From: Bacteroidales bacterium
Lineage (GTDB): Bacteria > Bacteroidota > Bacteroidia > Bacteroidales > GCA-2748055
Length of the DNA: 13,023 bases
NCBI GenBank assembly: GCA_024763595.1
Contig: JANTFK010000044.1
Location: forward strand, 1-13,023
Direction: 5' to 3'
In this document: positions 1-6,296 of the stretch, in pieces
How positions within the stretch are numbered: the stretch's first letter is position 1
How the letters are laid out: each line of letters begins with the position of its first letter
Translations under genes and position numbers: made by a program
Notes under the pieces: generated by a model
Told to the model about the DNA's origin: nothing
Databases searched by the model: none
Seen by the model: only the letters and a program-made list of their open reading frames with translations

Positions 1-501
1 GAGCCTGGGATTGTTCTTCAACAGGTTTACCGGCAATTCATACCCCCTGTAAGAGATCATGGCTCCCGGAAATATCCTTTGGGCCGAACTACCCCCCTCT
101 TTATCCTTCACCTGGATACTGGTCACCTGCAGTCCCCGATCATAGAGATCCCCGATCATCCTGTTACGGGTGGCCTCATCCGGTTCATCGTAAAGATTGA
201 TAAACGTATATTGAAACTTATCCCCGCCGTATGCCCTGAAATCATCCATCAGTTCACGGACCGACTTCTGAAAGTTCACAAATGGTGCAGGCAGGTCACC
301 ATCCAGGTAGATCTTTACGAAAACCACCTCATCCAGGTCACGCAGCAGGCTCCGGGTAGCGTCCGACAGGGTGTACCGTTTTTCGGTAGTAAGATCGATC
401 CTGAAAAATTTCATCCCCGAAAGCAGTGAAAGTGCAACTAACAGCACCAGCGTGACAACCAGTTGTACAATATGCCTTCTTTTCAGATCTTTCCGGTCCA
501 T
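1..501 (-). CDS. gldG: GldG, gliding-type ABC transporter auxiliary protein (5' part only)
   Basis: The reading frame is open from the ATG at 499-501 to the left edge, giving 167 codons with no stop, so only the N-terminal part is present. The product starts with a basic cytoplasmic stretch, a single membrane helix at about residues 11-30, and then FFRIDLTTEKRYTLS (32-46). That segment, followed by a region rich in RELMDDFRAYGG-like sequence, is characteristic of GldG and the ABC_transp_aux family. GldG is an extracytoplasmic partner of the GldF permease and the GldA ATPase in Flavobacterium johnsoniae, where the three are needed for gliding. Many non-gliding Bacteroidota also carry gldF and gldG, so motility cannot be inferred. 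A GGGAAG sequence lies just before the ATG, and the gldF stop is only 7 bp upstream, which supports this start and cotranscription. The family is usually near 500-600 residues, so most of the gene lies outside the window. Confidence 0.93.
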   Translation of the reverse strand, partial: MDRKDLKRRHIVQLVVTLVLLVALSLLSGMKFFRIDLTTEKRYTLSDATRSLLRDLDEVVFVKIYLDGDLPAPFVNFQKSVRELMDDFRAYGGDKFQYTFINLYDEPDEATRNRMIGDLYDRGLQVTSIQVKDKEGGSSAQRIFPGAMISYRGYELPVNLLKNNPRL

Positions 502-508
502 ATCTTCC

Positions 509-1240
509 CTACCATTTACTGCTTTGAAGCACTGTTCTCGTTCCCATGATAAACAGGATCATCACCCCGGCAAAATAGCACAGGTCACGTGAATCGATCA
601 CCCCCCTGCTAAGGGAGTTGTAGTGATAACTGATGCCCAGCCGCGAGATCAGTGAAACCACATGGCCCGATCCGGCCAACCCGCTCAGGAAATCAAACCC
701 CAGGTATATGAGGAAAGAGAGAAACACAGCCACGATAAATGCCACGATCTGATTGCCTGTAAGCGATGAAGCGAATATACCGATAGCGGCATAGATCCCG
801 CCCAGGAAAAGAAGTCCCAGGTAGGATCCCCAGGTGCCTCCACTATCCATATTCCCGGGTGGACTACCGAGCTTTGAAACCGACCAGAAATAGATCAGCG
901 TGGGGATCAGTGAGATCAATACCAGCAACCAGGCGGCCAGGAATTTTGCAAGAATGATCTGCAACTCCGTAACGGGCCTGGTATAAAGCAAGTCCAGCGT
1001 ACCCGTCCGTTTCTCCTCCGATATCATGCGCATGGTGATGGCGGGGACAAGGAAAAGAAATACCCAGGGTGCGATGGCAAAAAGCGAATCGAGCGTGGCA
1101 TATCCATTCTCCAGGACATTGAACTGGCCCGGGACGATCCACATGAACAGGCTGTTCAGCAACAGAAACACCACGATCACCACATATCCGGTAAGGGTGC
1201 TGAAAAAGCCGTTGACTTCCTTAAATAAAAGTGTCCGCAT
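509..1240 (-). CDS. gldF: GldF, ABC-2 type transporter permease
   Basis: This 243-residue polytopic membrane protein has about six hydrophobic segments (roughly 17-36, 54-70, 98-118, 140-160, 165-185, 221-235). The cytoplasmic loop MRMISEEKRTGTLDLLYTRP (70-89) is the conserved ABC-2 permease signature found in GldF and NosY-like proteins, where it lies between helices two and three. Its length matches GldF (about 240 residues). It would form the membrane channel of an ABC transporter with GldG, encoded next, and an ATPase (GldA) that is not in this window. Only 15 bp separate it from the stop of the SpoIID-domain gene upstream, so it is probably cotranscribed with it. The transported substrate of this complex is unknown in any organism as far as I know. 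The identification is strong because both F and G occur together in order. Confidence 0.94.
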   Translation of the reverse strand: MRTLLFKEVNGFFSTLTGYVVIVVFLLLNSLFMWIVPGQFNVLENGYATLDSLFAIAPWVFLFLVPAITMRMISEEKRTGTLDLLYTRPVTELQIILAKFLAAWLLVLISLIPTLIYFWSVSKLGSPPGNMDSGGTWGSYLGLLFLGGIYAAIGIFASSLTGNQIVAFIVAVFLSFLIYLGFDFLSGLAGSGHVVSLISRLGISYHYNSLSRGVIDSRDLCYFAGVMILFIMGTRTVLQSSKW

Positions 1241-1255
1241 ATCAACGCTCTGTAA

Positions 1256-2428
1256 TTAACGGTCCCGTAAAGCCTTTGGCAGACTGGAAGCCGGAAGGTC
1301 CCTGTAATCCATCAAACGCACGTTGTTAAAATAAAACTGGAGTATATCCTGGTAAGTATAGTCGTCCCTGGCCATCTTCATGGCACCTTCCTGGCTCATC
1401 CCGACGCCATGGCCATACCCCTTACCCCATACCAGGATGGAGTCCCCGTCGGGAAACATATCGAAAAATGCTGATTTAAAGCCCCAATCCTCCCTGATCC
1501 TGGTCATCCTGAGAGAATCCTTATCCAGGATAAAATATTTCTTTCTTCTCATCTGTTCCACATAGATAATCTCCTCGGGCAATTTTGTAACCGACTTCAT
1601 CCCGTTCCGGAGCAGATATGCTTTCCAGTCTTTAAATGCGATGGTATCCCTCCATTTGGCATGGGGCTGGTGCAAAGAGTAGGGATCGACTACCGACTGG
1701 AGGTAATCTGCGTCCCCTGCCCAAACATCGGATGCCCGCTGGGTTTGCCCACCACTGTTGGAATGGTAAGCAGGAATAATCAGCCTGTAGTTGTAATCGG
1801 CCACCACTATCCCGGTGGTCTCCAGAATCGCTTCCAGAATCCCGGGATTATCACTGCTCTTTCCATGATACACCTGGCAATGGGTCTGGTCACAAAGCGA
1901 GAACCCTTCGCTCCTGTGCCGGTCCAGGTTCCTGATGGCATAGGTACGGCATAAAATGGACTGCGCCTTGTAAAACTCACTCCGGGCACCTGTACCGGCC
2001 TCCGCTTCCACCACCCCGGCCAGGTATTTATCCATGTCCACCTCATTCACCAGTGTCAGGAACCGGTCGCTGGCAGTAATGAGCAGGTCATCATCGTAAA
2101 CCCCTGGTTCGAGTGCCGGCTGAACAGGTTCGATCCGGAAAAATGCATCGGTCGTAAATGCCCGCAGCTCCACATGGGTGGCATAACCGAAATCCCGGTA
2201 AGAATCGAGTACTTTCACCCGGCCATCTTCCAGGGTGAGGTAAAGGTTCATGCCCTCTTCCAGGATGGTTACCTTCGTATCATCAATGAATAGCTGATAG
2301 CTTCCTTCAGCGCAGTAAACCACAGCGGCACTGACCAGGTGATCCTGAAAGATCCCAACCTGAACCGGCTGGGCAGCCATCCCTGTTGCTAAAGCAACCA
2401 TCCAGATTAATAGCCGAATCCGCTTCAT
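1256..2428 (-). CDS. SpoIID/LytB domain-containing exported protein (probable peptidoglycan-acting enzyme)
   Basis: This 390-residue protein has an N-terminal signal peptide ending ...TGMAAQ (about residue 20). An N-terminal domain of roughly 110 residues follows, then a SpoIID/LytB domain from about 125 to 375. Within it YLAGVVEAEAG (135-145) aligns with the catalytic-glutamate region of SpoIID lytic transglycosylases; by position E143 is the likely catalytic residue. CDQTHCQVYHG (179-189) matches the conserved cysteine/histidine segment near the active-site cleft. HSNSGGQT (222-229) and GKGYGHGVGMSQEGA (335-349) are further family signatures. In Bacillus SpoIID cleaves glycan strands denuded of stem peptides during engulfment; LytB enhances an amidase. 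Nothing here suggests sporulation, so a role in peptidoglycan remodelling in the periplasm is inferred. The start codon overlaps the lpxB stop by 4 bp (ATGA), which indicates translational coupling. Confidence 0.93.
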   Translation of the reverse strand: MKRIRLLIWMVALATGMAAQPVQVGIFQDHLVSAAVVYCAEGSYQLFIDDTKVTILEEGMNLYLTLEDGRVKVLDSYRDFGYATHVELRAFTTDAFFRIEPVQPALEPGVYDDDLLITASDRFLTLVNEVDMDKYLAGVVEAEAGTGARSEFYKAQSILCRTYAIRNLDRHRSEGFSLCDQTHCQVYHGKSSDNPGILEAILETTGIVVADYNYRLIIPAYHSNSGGQTQRASDVWAGDADYLQSVVDPYSLHQPHAKWRDTIAFKDWKAYLLRNGMKSVTKLPEEIIYVEQMRRKKYFILDKDSLRMTRIREDWGFKSAFFDMFPDGDSILVWGKGYGHGVGMSQEGAMKMARDDYTYQDILQFYFNNVRLMDYRDLPASSLPKALRDR

Positions 2429-3549
2429 ACCTGTTTAACTTTTAACAATTCCACCATTCTCCGGGCAATCTTTCCGGAAACGCCTTCCTCACCCAACCGG
2501 GATCTCAACACACTGTATCCTTCCTGCATCTCCTTCCGGTATCCGGGATCATCCAGGATCCTTCGAAGCTCGGGCCGTGTCCGTTCCACCAGGTCCTTCT
2601 GGATCACCTCTTTAACCAGCTGCTTCCCGTAGATCAGGTTTACAAGGCTGATAAAATTAATCTTTATTACGCTTTTTGCAATGGCATAAGCCAGGGAACC
2701 TGTCCGGTAAAGTACAACCTGCGGAAGGTCGAAAAGCGCAGCTTCCAGTGTGGCGGTCCCCGACGTCACCAGCCCGGCTTTCGCGGATGCCAGTAACGGG
2801 TATGTCTCATTATATACGATTTTGACAGTCGAACCCGAAAGAAACCTGGCATACCAGCGGGGATCTATGGAAGACGCCCCGGCTACTACAAACTGATACG
2901 CGGGGTTCTCCGCTGCAAGCTGTACCATGGCAGGAAGCATGGCCTCAATCTCTTTTTTCCGGGATCCGGCAAGCAACCCCACCAGGGGCTTCCTGTTAAG
3001 TGCATGTTCCTTCAGCCACTGCTCCTTCCCTTCAAAATTTCGCATGAAACGGGCTGTCTCATCCACCAGCGGGTTCCCGAAAAACTCCACCTGCATGTTG
3101 AACCGGTTAAAATAATCGACCTCGAAAGGCAATATCACAAACAGCCTGCTTGTATATTTTTTCAATTTACGTATACGGCGCTGTTTCCAGGCCCACACTT
3201 TGGGAGAAATGAAATAGAATACCGTGCGCCCCAGTGAACTGGCATGGCTGGCCAGCCGTAAGTTGAATCCGGGGTAATCCACCGGGATGACCACATCCGG
3301 GTTCCAGCTGCGAATCAACTGTTTGATTCGCCGCATGTTCCGGAATATTTTACCCAGGTGAAACAACACATCCAGCATCATGTAACTGGTCTCCCTGTAG
3401 TGTATCACCTGTCCACCCGCAACCTTTTGCATCAGGTCCCCTCCCATATACATGAATTCAGCATGCGGATCTTGCTGCAGCAGTGCTTTCATAAGGTTTG
3501 AGGCGTGAAGGTCTCCGGAAGCTTCACCGGCTATGAGGAAGTACTTCAT
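2425..3549 (-). CDS. lpxB: Lipid-A-disaccharide synthase
   Basis: LpxB joins UDP-2,3-diacylglucosamine to lipid X to make the lipid A disaccharide, at the inner face of the cytoplasmic membrane. The 374-residue length and motifs fit the GT19 family throughout. IAGEASGDLH (6-15) is the N-terminal signature, and VDYPGFN (90-96) carries D91 at the place of the catalytic aspartate of E. coli LpxB. SPKVWAWKQRR (115-125) is present, as are LLAGSRKKEI (192-201), the PGSR-like nucleotide-sugar binding segment, and TSGTATLEA (262-270), a second donor-binding loop. The gene starts 5 bp after the small membrane-protein gene and ends in a 4-bp overlap with the SpoIID-domain gene, so it lies in the middle of an envelope operon. 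Its presence indicates an outer membrane containing lipopolysaccharide or lipooligosaccharide. Confidence 0.97.
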   Translation of the reverse strand: MKYFLIAGEASGDLHASNLMKALLQQDPHAEFMYMGGDLMQKVAGGQVIHYRETSYMMLDVLFHLGKIFRNMRRIKQLIRSWNPDVVIPVDYPGFNLRLASHASSLGRTVFYFISPKVWAWKQRRIRKLKKYTSRLFVILPFEVDYFNRFNMQVEFFGNPLVDETARFMRNFEGKEQWLKEHALNRKPLVGLLAGSRKKEIEAMLPAMVQLAAENPAYQFVVAGASSIDPRWYARFLSGSTVKIVYNETYPLLASAKAGLVTSGTATLEAALFDLPQVVLYRTGSLAYAIAKSVIKINFISLVNLIYGKQLVKEVIQKDLVERTRPELRRILDDPGYRKEMQEGYSVLRSRLGEEGVSGKIARRMVELLKVKQV

Positions 3550-3554
3550 GCTTC

Positions 3555-3848
3555 TCAGGTAAATTTGAGCACCAGCATTACCAATGCCACAAGAATGGTT
3601 GCGAAAATCACCCCCCTGGCAGCAAATGAACGGTTGGTCCAGATAAATAAGAAAAAGAGCAACAGGTTGGGAACAGCCGAAAGGCTCACAATCTTGGAAA
3701 GGATACCTGCCTGTTGAAACTTGCCCAGGAATTCCATCACACTACCGTCATATTTTACTTTCCACAGAACCAGCATGGCGATTACCGGCAGCAGGATGCC
3801 GGGGATCAACCCGTACAGGATGGTATCGAACCTCTTCTCAGCCTTCAT
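3555..3848 (-). CDS. Small three-helix membrane protein of unknown function between surE and lpxB
   Basis: This 97-residue protein has no family I can name. It contains three hydrophobic segments at about 10-29, 53-70 and 78-95, separated by a charged loop (KVKYDG, 30-35) and a short TNRSFAARG loop (71-79). There is no signal peptide, cysteine motif or obvious catalytic residue. Its start lies 11 bp inside the 3' end of surE and its stop is 5 bp before the lpxB start, so it is very probably translated and coupled to both. I recall small membrane-protein genes at the equivalent place in other Bacteroidetes genomes, but cannot verify that here. The position suggests an accessory role in lipid A or envelope assembly; this is inference only. 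The dense packing and matching base composition make a chance frame unlikely. Confidence 0.8.
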   Translation of the reverse strand: MKAEKRFDTILYGLIPGILLPVIAMLVLWKVKYDGSVMEFLGKFQQAGILSKIVSLSAVPNLLLFFLFIWTNRSFAARGVIFATILVALVMLVLKFT

Positions 3849-4635
3849 TCTTTGCCATTGACAATTCCCATGACCGCAGATGCTCCAGTTGGGTGTAAGC
3901 TGTCATATCTGTATTGATGGGGACAACAGATGCATAATTATTCTTAAGCGCCCATTCATCGGTACCCTCACCCTGCCCGTCCGGTTCCCGGTTGTGAAAA
4001 AAACCGGTGAGCCAGTAATAAGTTCTCCCGTTGGGATCGGTCCGCTCTTCGAACTCCTCTTTCCAGTATCCGTTGGCCTGATTGCATACCCGGATCCCTT
4101 TTAATTCCGGGGCAGGGATCCCGGGTACATTCACATTCAGACAGATTCCTTCGGGCAACCCGTTCTCAAGCACCCCCCGGATCACCTCACGGGCCACATC
4201 ACCGGCTACCGAGAAGTCCGCATGAGGATCAAAGTCAAGCAGGGAGAAACCGATGGAAGGAACATGATTAACCGCCCCCTCCATGGCTGCTGCCATGGTC
4301 CCTGAATAGAGTATGCTTGCCGATGAGTTGGATCCATGATTGATCCCCGATAACAGCAGGTCGGGCCTGCGGCCCAGCAGTGTATGAAATGCCAGCTTGA
4401 CGCCATCAACCGGTGTCCCGTTTGTCAGGTACATCTTCATATGCGGAGCGTCGTCCAGTAACGTCACCCGTAAAGGAACCTTGATGGTGATGGCATGTGA
4501 CATGCCTGACATGGCCACTTCAGAAGAAATGGCCACCACATCTCCGTACTCCCGGGCAATGGAAATCAACTCCCTGAACCCACGGGCTTCAATGCCATCA
4601 TCATTGGTGACCAGAATGAGCGGTCTGTTGTTCAT
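3838..4635 (-). CDS. surE: 5'/3'-nucleotidase SurE
   Basis: SurE is a cytoplasmic, metal-dependent phosphatase acting on nucleoside 5'- and 3'-monophosphates and, in some species, on polyphosphate. The 265-residue protein has the complete active site: ILVTNDDG (7-14) with metal-binding D12 and D13, AMSGMSHA (41-48) with S43, and LSGINHGSN (95-103) with N99. YLTNGTPVDGVKLAF (69-83) and YSGTMAAAMEG (110-120) are further SurE signatures. It is the first gene of the minus-strand operon: the next region upstream is a divergent promoter region with a matching -7 box at 4654-4661. There is no recognisable Shine-Dalgarno sequence, as is usual in Bacteroidetes. The 11-bp overlap with the following small membrane-protein gene suggests coupled translation. 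Confidence 0.97.
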   Translation of the reverse strand: MNNRPLILVTNDDGIEARGFRELISIAREYGDVVAISSEVAMSGMSHAITIKVPLRVTLLDDAPHMKMYLTNGTPVDGVKLAFHTLLGRRPDLLLSGINHGSNSSASILYSGTMAAAMEGAVNHVPSIGFSLLDFDPHADFSVAGDVAREVIRGVLENGLPEGICLNVNVPGIPAPELKGIRVCNQANGYWKEEFEERTDPNGRTYYWLTGFFHNREPDGQGEGTDEWALKNNYASVVPINTDMTAYTQLEHLRSWELSMAKNEG

Positions 4636-4653
4636 GGTATCTGTTAAAGGTTA

Positions 4654-4661
4654 CAAAAATA
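4654..4661 (-). promoter_or_regulatory. Putative Bacteroidetes -7 promoter box for the surE operon
   Basis: On the minus strand the sequence reads TATTTTTG, a full match to the TAnnTTTG -7 box recognised by the primary sigma factor of Bacteroidetes. It ends 18 bases before the surE ATG. I do not see a good TTTG or TTG -33 element at the expected 19-21 base spacing, so the assignment rests on the -7 match and position. The leader would be very short. Confidence 0.5.
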
Positions 4662-4662
4662 T

Positions 4663-4749
4663 CTAAAATCCATGAGAATGAGATTTTTTATATATATTCA
4701 TTATTGAACATTTCAGGATTTTGAATGTTGACAATAGCTAAAAATCCAT
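4663..4749. repeat. Short direct repeat flanking the divergent promoter region
   Basis: CTAAAATCCAT at 4663-4673 recurs as CTAAAAATCCAT at 4738-4749, differing only by one inserted A. The two copies lie 75 bp apart, close to the surE start and the protease start respectively, and they bracket the inverted repeat at 4703-4735. This could be a pair of binding sites for a regulator or chance in AT-rich DNA. Confidence 0.35.
4703..4735. repeat. Inverted repeat upstream of the HtrA-like protease gene
   Basis: ATTG-AACATT (4703-4712) is mirrored by AATGTT-GA-CAAT (4724-4735) around an 11-base centre, so ten bases pair with a 2-base bulge in one arm. It lies 39 bases before the protease ATG. It may be an operator for a dimeric regulator or a hairpin in the leader. 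No typical TAnnTTTG box is visible for this gene, so whether the repeat is transcribed is unknown. Confidence 0.4.
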
Positions 4750-4773
4750 TGATCATCTCAAGGAACAGATAAA

Positions 4774-5799
4774 ATGAAGAAAACTTTATGGATGGCTGCC
4801 CTGGCTGTGGTGGCACAATCGCTTATGGCCCAGGATCTGGCCGATCTTTTTGACAGGAACAAATACTCGGTAGTAACCATATACGTTGCTGAAAATGTGA
4901 GTGATGGAACAGGAGACCCAAAGACATATACCAGCAGCCAGGGACTGGGATCCGGTGTGCTGGTAAAGGAGGATGTCATACTGACAGCCGCTCATGTGGT
5001 GGCCAATGCAGAACAGATCATGGTACAGTTTCTCGACGGAGAAGCGATACCGGCCAAAACCTTCAGGGTGTCCCGTACAGCGGATGTGGCCCTGATACGT
5101 CTCCAAAAACCACCCAGGGAACCGCATGTGGCCTTGGTTGGCAATTCCGATGAAACCAGGATCGGTGAAGATGTTTTTGTGGTGGGTGCACCCATGGGAT
5201 TGCCCTACTCGCTTTCCAGGGGGGTAATCAGCGGAAGACATGCTGAAGCCAATCTTTCCAATGACGGAAAGATCCTGGAATTCTTCCAGACAGATGCCGC
5301 CATCAATACCGGGAACTCAGGTGGTCCCATGTTCAATTACAGGGGTGAAGTTATCGGTATCGTCAGTTCTATTCTGACCCGTTCAGGCGGGTTTGAAGGA
5401 ATCGGTTTTGCCGCCACCTCCAATGTGGCAAGGTCCCTGCTGACGGAAAGGAGCAGTGTTTTCTTTGGTATTGAAGCCATGGTCCTCTCTTACGAAATGG
5501 CGCGTGTGCTCAATGTACCCCAGGAATCGGGCTGGCTGGTACAGCACGTGGTGCAGGACAGTCCGGCAGGAACGGCAGGGATTAAGGGAGGCTATCTCAA
5601 AATAATGGTTGGTGAAGAGGAAATGCTTGTTGGGGGCGACATCATCCTGCAAGTGGACGATATCAGGATCACCGGTGAAAAGAGCATCCTGAAACTGTTT
5701 GCATACCTGAACCAGATAGATTCCATCAAGAAGCACAAAATTACTGTCCTGAGAGCCGGAGAGATTGTTGATCTTTACTGGATCTCCAAGGGAATCTGA
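4774..5799 (+). CDS. HtrA/DegP-like exported trypsin-type serine protease with PDZ domain
   Basis: This 341-residue protein starts with a signal peptide ending SLMAQ (about residue 20), so it should act in the periplasm or be lipid-free and secreted. A trypsin-like domain spans about 30-222 with all three catalytic residues: H74 in LTAAHVV, D104 in TADVALIRL, and S182 in NTGNSGGPMF. A single PDZ domain at about 230-335 is marked by SGWLVQHVVQDSPAGTAGIK and GGDIILQVDD. DegP/DegQ proteins usually have two PDZ domains and DegS one, but DegS is membrane-anchored; this protein resembles a soluble one-PDZ HtrA. Such enzymes degrade or sense misfolded envelope proteins. AAGGAA lies about 8 bases before the ATG. 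The NUDIX gene begins 4 bp after its stop, so the two are probably cotranscribed, although no functional link is obvious. The family is certain; the exact orthologue is not. Confidence 0.92.
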   Translation: MKKTLWMAALAVVAQSLMAQDLADLFDRNKYSVVTIYVAENVSDGTGDPKTYTSSQGLGSGVLVKEDVILTAAHVVANAEQIMVQFLDGEAIPAKTFRVSRTADVALIRLQKPPREPHVALVGNSDETRIGEDVFVVGAPMGLPYSLSRGVISGRHAEANLSNDGKILEFFQTDAAINTGNSGGPMFNYRGEVIGIVSSILTRSGGFEGIGFAATSNVARSLLTERSSVFFGIEAMVLSYEMARVLNVPQESGWLVQHVVQDSPAGTAGIKGGYLKIMVGEEEMLVGGDIILQVDDIRITGEKSILKLFAYLNQIDSIKKHKITVLRAGEIVDLYWISKGI

Positions 5800-5803
5800 A
5801 AAG

Positions 5804-6250
5804 ATGGGAAAGGTTGAGGTCCATACACGTCTGCTGGCACCCGGGTCAGTCGATTACAGAAAACTCAAATATGTGGTCATCGGTGCACGGTATCAGGATG
5901 CATGGATCTTTGTACGTCATCATGAACGAATAACCTGGGAAATGCCTGCCGGTCATATTGAACCAGGTGAATCTACCGACCGTGCGGCTGAAAGAGAGCT
6001 CTTTGAGGAAGCCGGGGCAACCTGCCCGGCCCTGCAGCCTGTGGCCGATTATCAGGTAACCGCAGGGGAAACCACCGGATATGGGAGGCTTTACTATGCT
6101 GTTGTGCATGAATTAACCCGACAGCTTGAATTTGAGACCGATGAGATCCTGTTATCTGCTGATCTTCCAAAATCGCTTACCTATCCTGAGGTACAAACCC
6201 TCCTCTTCCGGAGGGTGATGGAACACGAACGGGCAGAGAAGCAAAATTAA
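5804..6250 (+). CDS. NUDIX hydrolase
   Basis: This 148-residue NUDIX-fold protein carries a complete NUDIX box, GX5EX7REUXEEXGU, at residues 50-72: G50, E56, R64, E65, E68, E69 and G71 are all present, so it should bind divalent metal and hydrolyse a nucleoside diphosphate linked to another group. WEMPAGHIEPGES (45-57) immediately before and inside the box is typical. The substrate cannot be read from the sequence; ADP-ribose, NADH, sugar nucleotides or oxidised dNTPs are all possible. I chose the ATG at 5804 over upstream in-frame starts because it follows the protease stop by 4 bp, has AAGGGA about 10 bases upstream, and begins the family-like part of the protein; an earlier start would overlap the protease in another frame. 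The gene lies between an envelope protease and pheT. Confidence 0.94.
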   Translation: MGKVEVHTRLLAPGSVDYRKLKYVVIGARYQDAWIFVRHHERITWEMPAGHIEPGESTDRAAERELFEEAGATCPALQPVADYQVTAGETTGYGRLYYAVVHELTRQLEFETDEILLSADLPKSLTYPEVQTLLFRRVMEHERAEKQN

Positions 6251-6265
6251 TTCCCGGAAAAGCAC

Positions 6266-6273
6266 TATTTTTG
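6266..6273 (+). promoter_or_regulatory. Putative Bacteroidetes -7 promoter box for pheT
   Basis: TATTTTTG matches TAnnTTTG exactly and lies 23 bases before the pheT ATG, in the 46-bp gap after the NUDIX stop. No convincing -33 TTTG is seen at the usual spacing. If used, pheT and the macro gene could be transcribed independently of the protease and NUDIX genes. Confidence 0.5.
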
Positions 6274-6296
6274 CAGCTTAAAGTAATGAAGCAGCA

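Noticed and set aside
1256..2428. Evidence of sporulation from a SpoIID-like gene
   Set aside because: SpoIID/LytB domains occur widely in non-spore-formers; every other gene here points to a Gram-negative Bacteroidota member.
4728..4756. TTGACA at 4728-4733 with GATCAT 17 bases downstream, resembling an E. coli-type sigma-70 promoter before the protease
   Set aside because: The -10 match is poor (4 of 6), TTGACA is part of the inverted repeat arm, and Bacteroidetes primary sigma factors do not use this consensus.
5765..5803. Upstream start for the NUDIX gene, extending 13 codons into the protease gene
   Set aside because: The extension overlaps the conserved end of the protease in another frame, while the ATG at 5804 has a better-placed purine-rich sequence and fits the family start.
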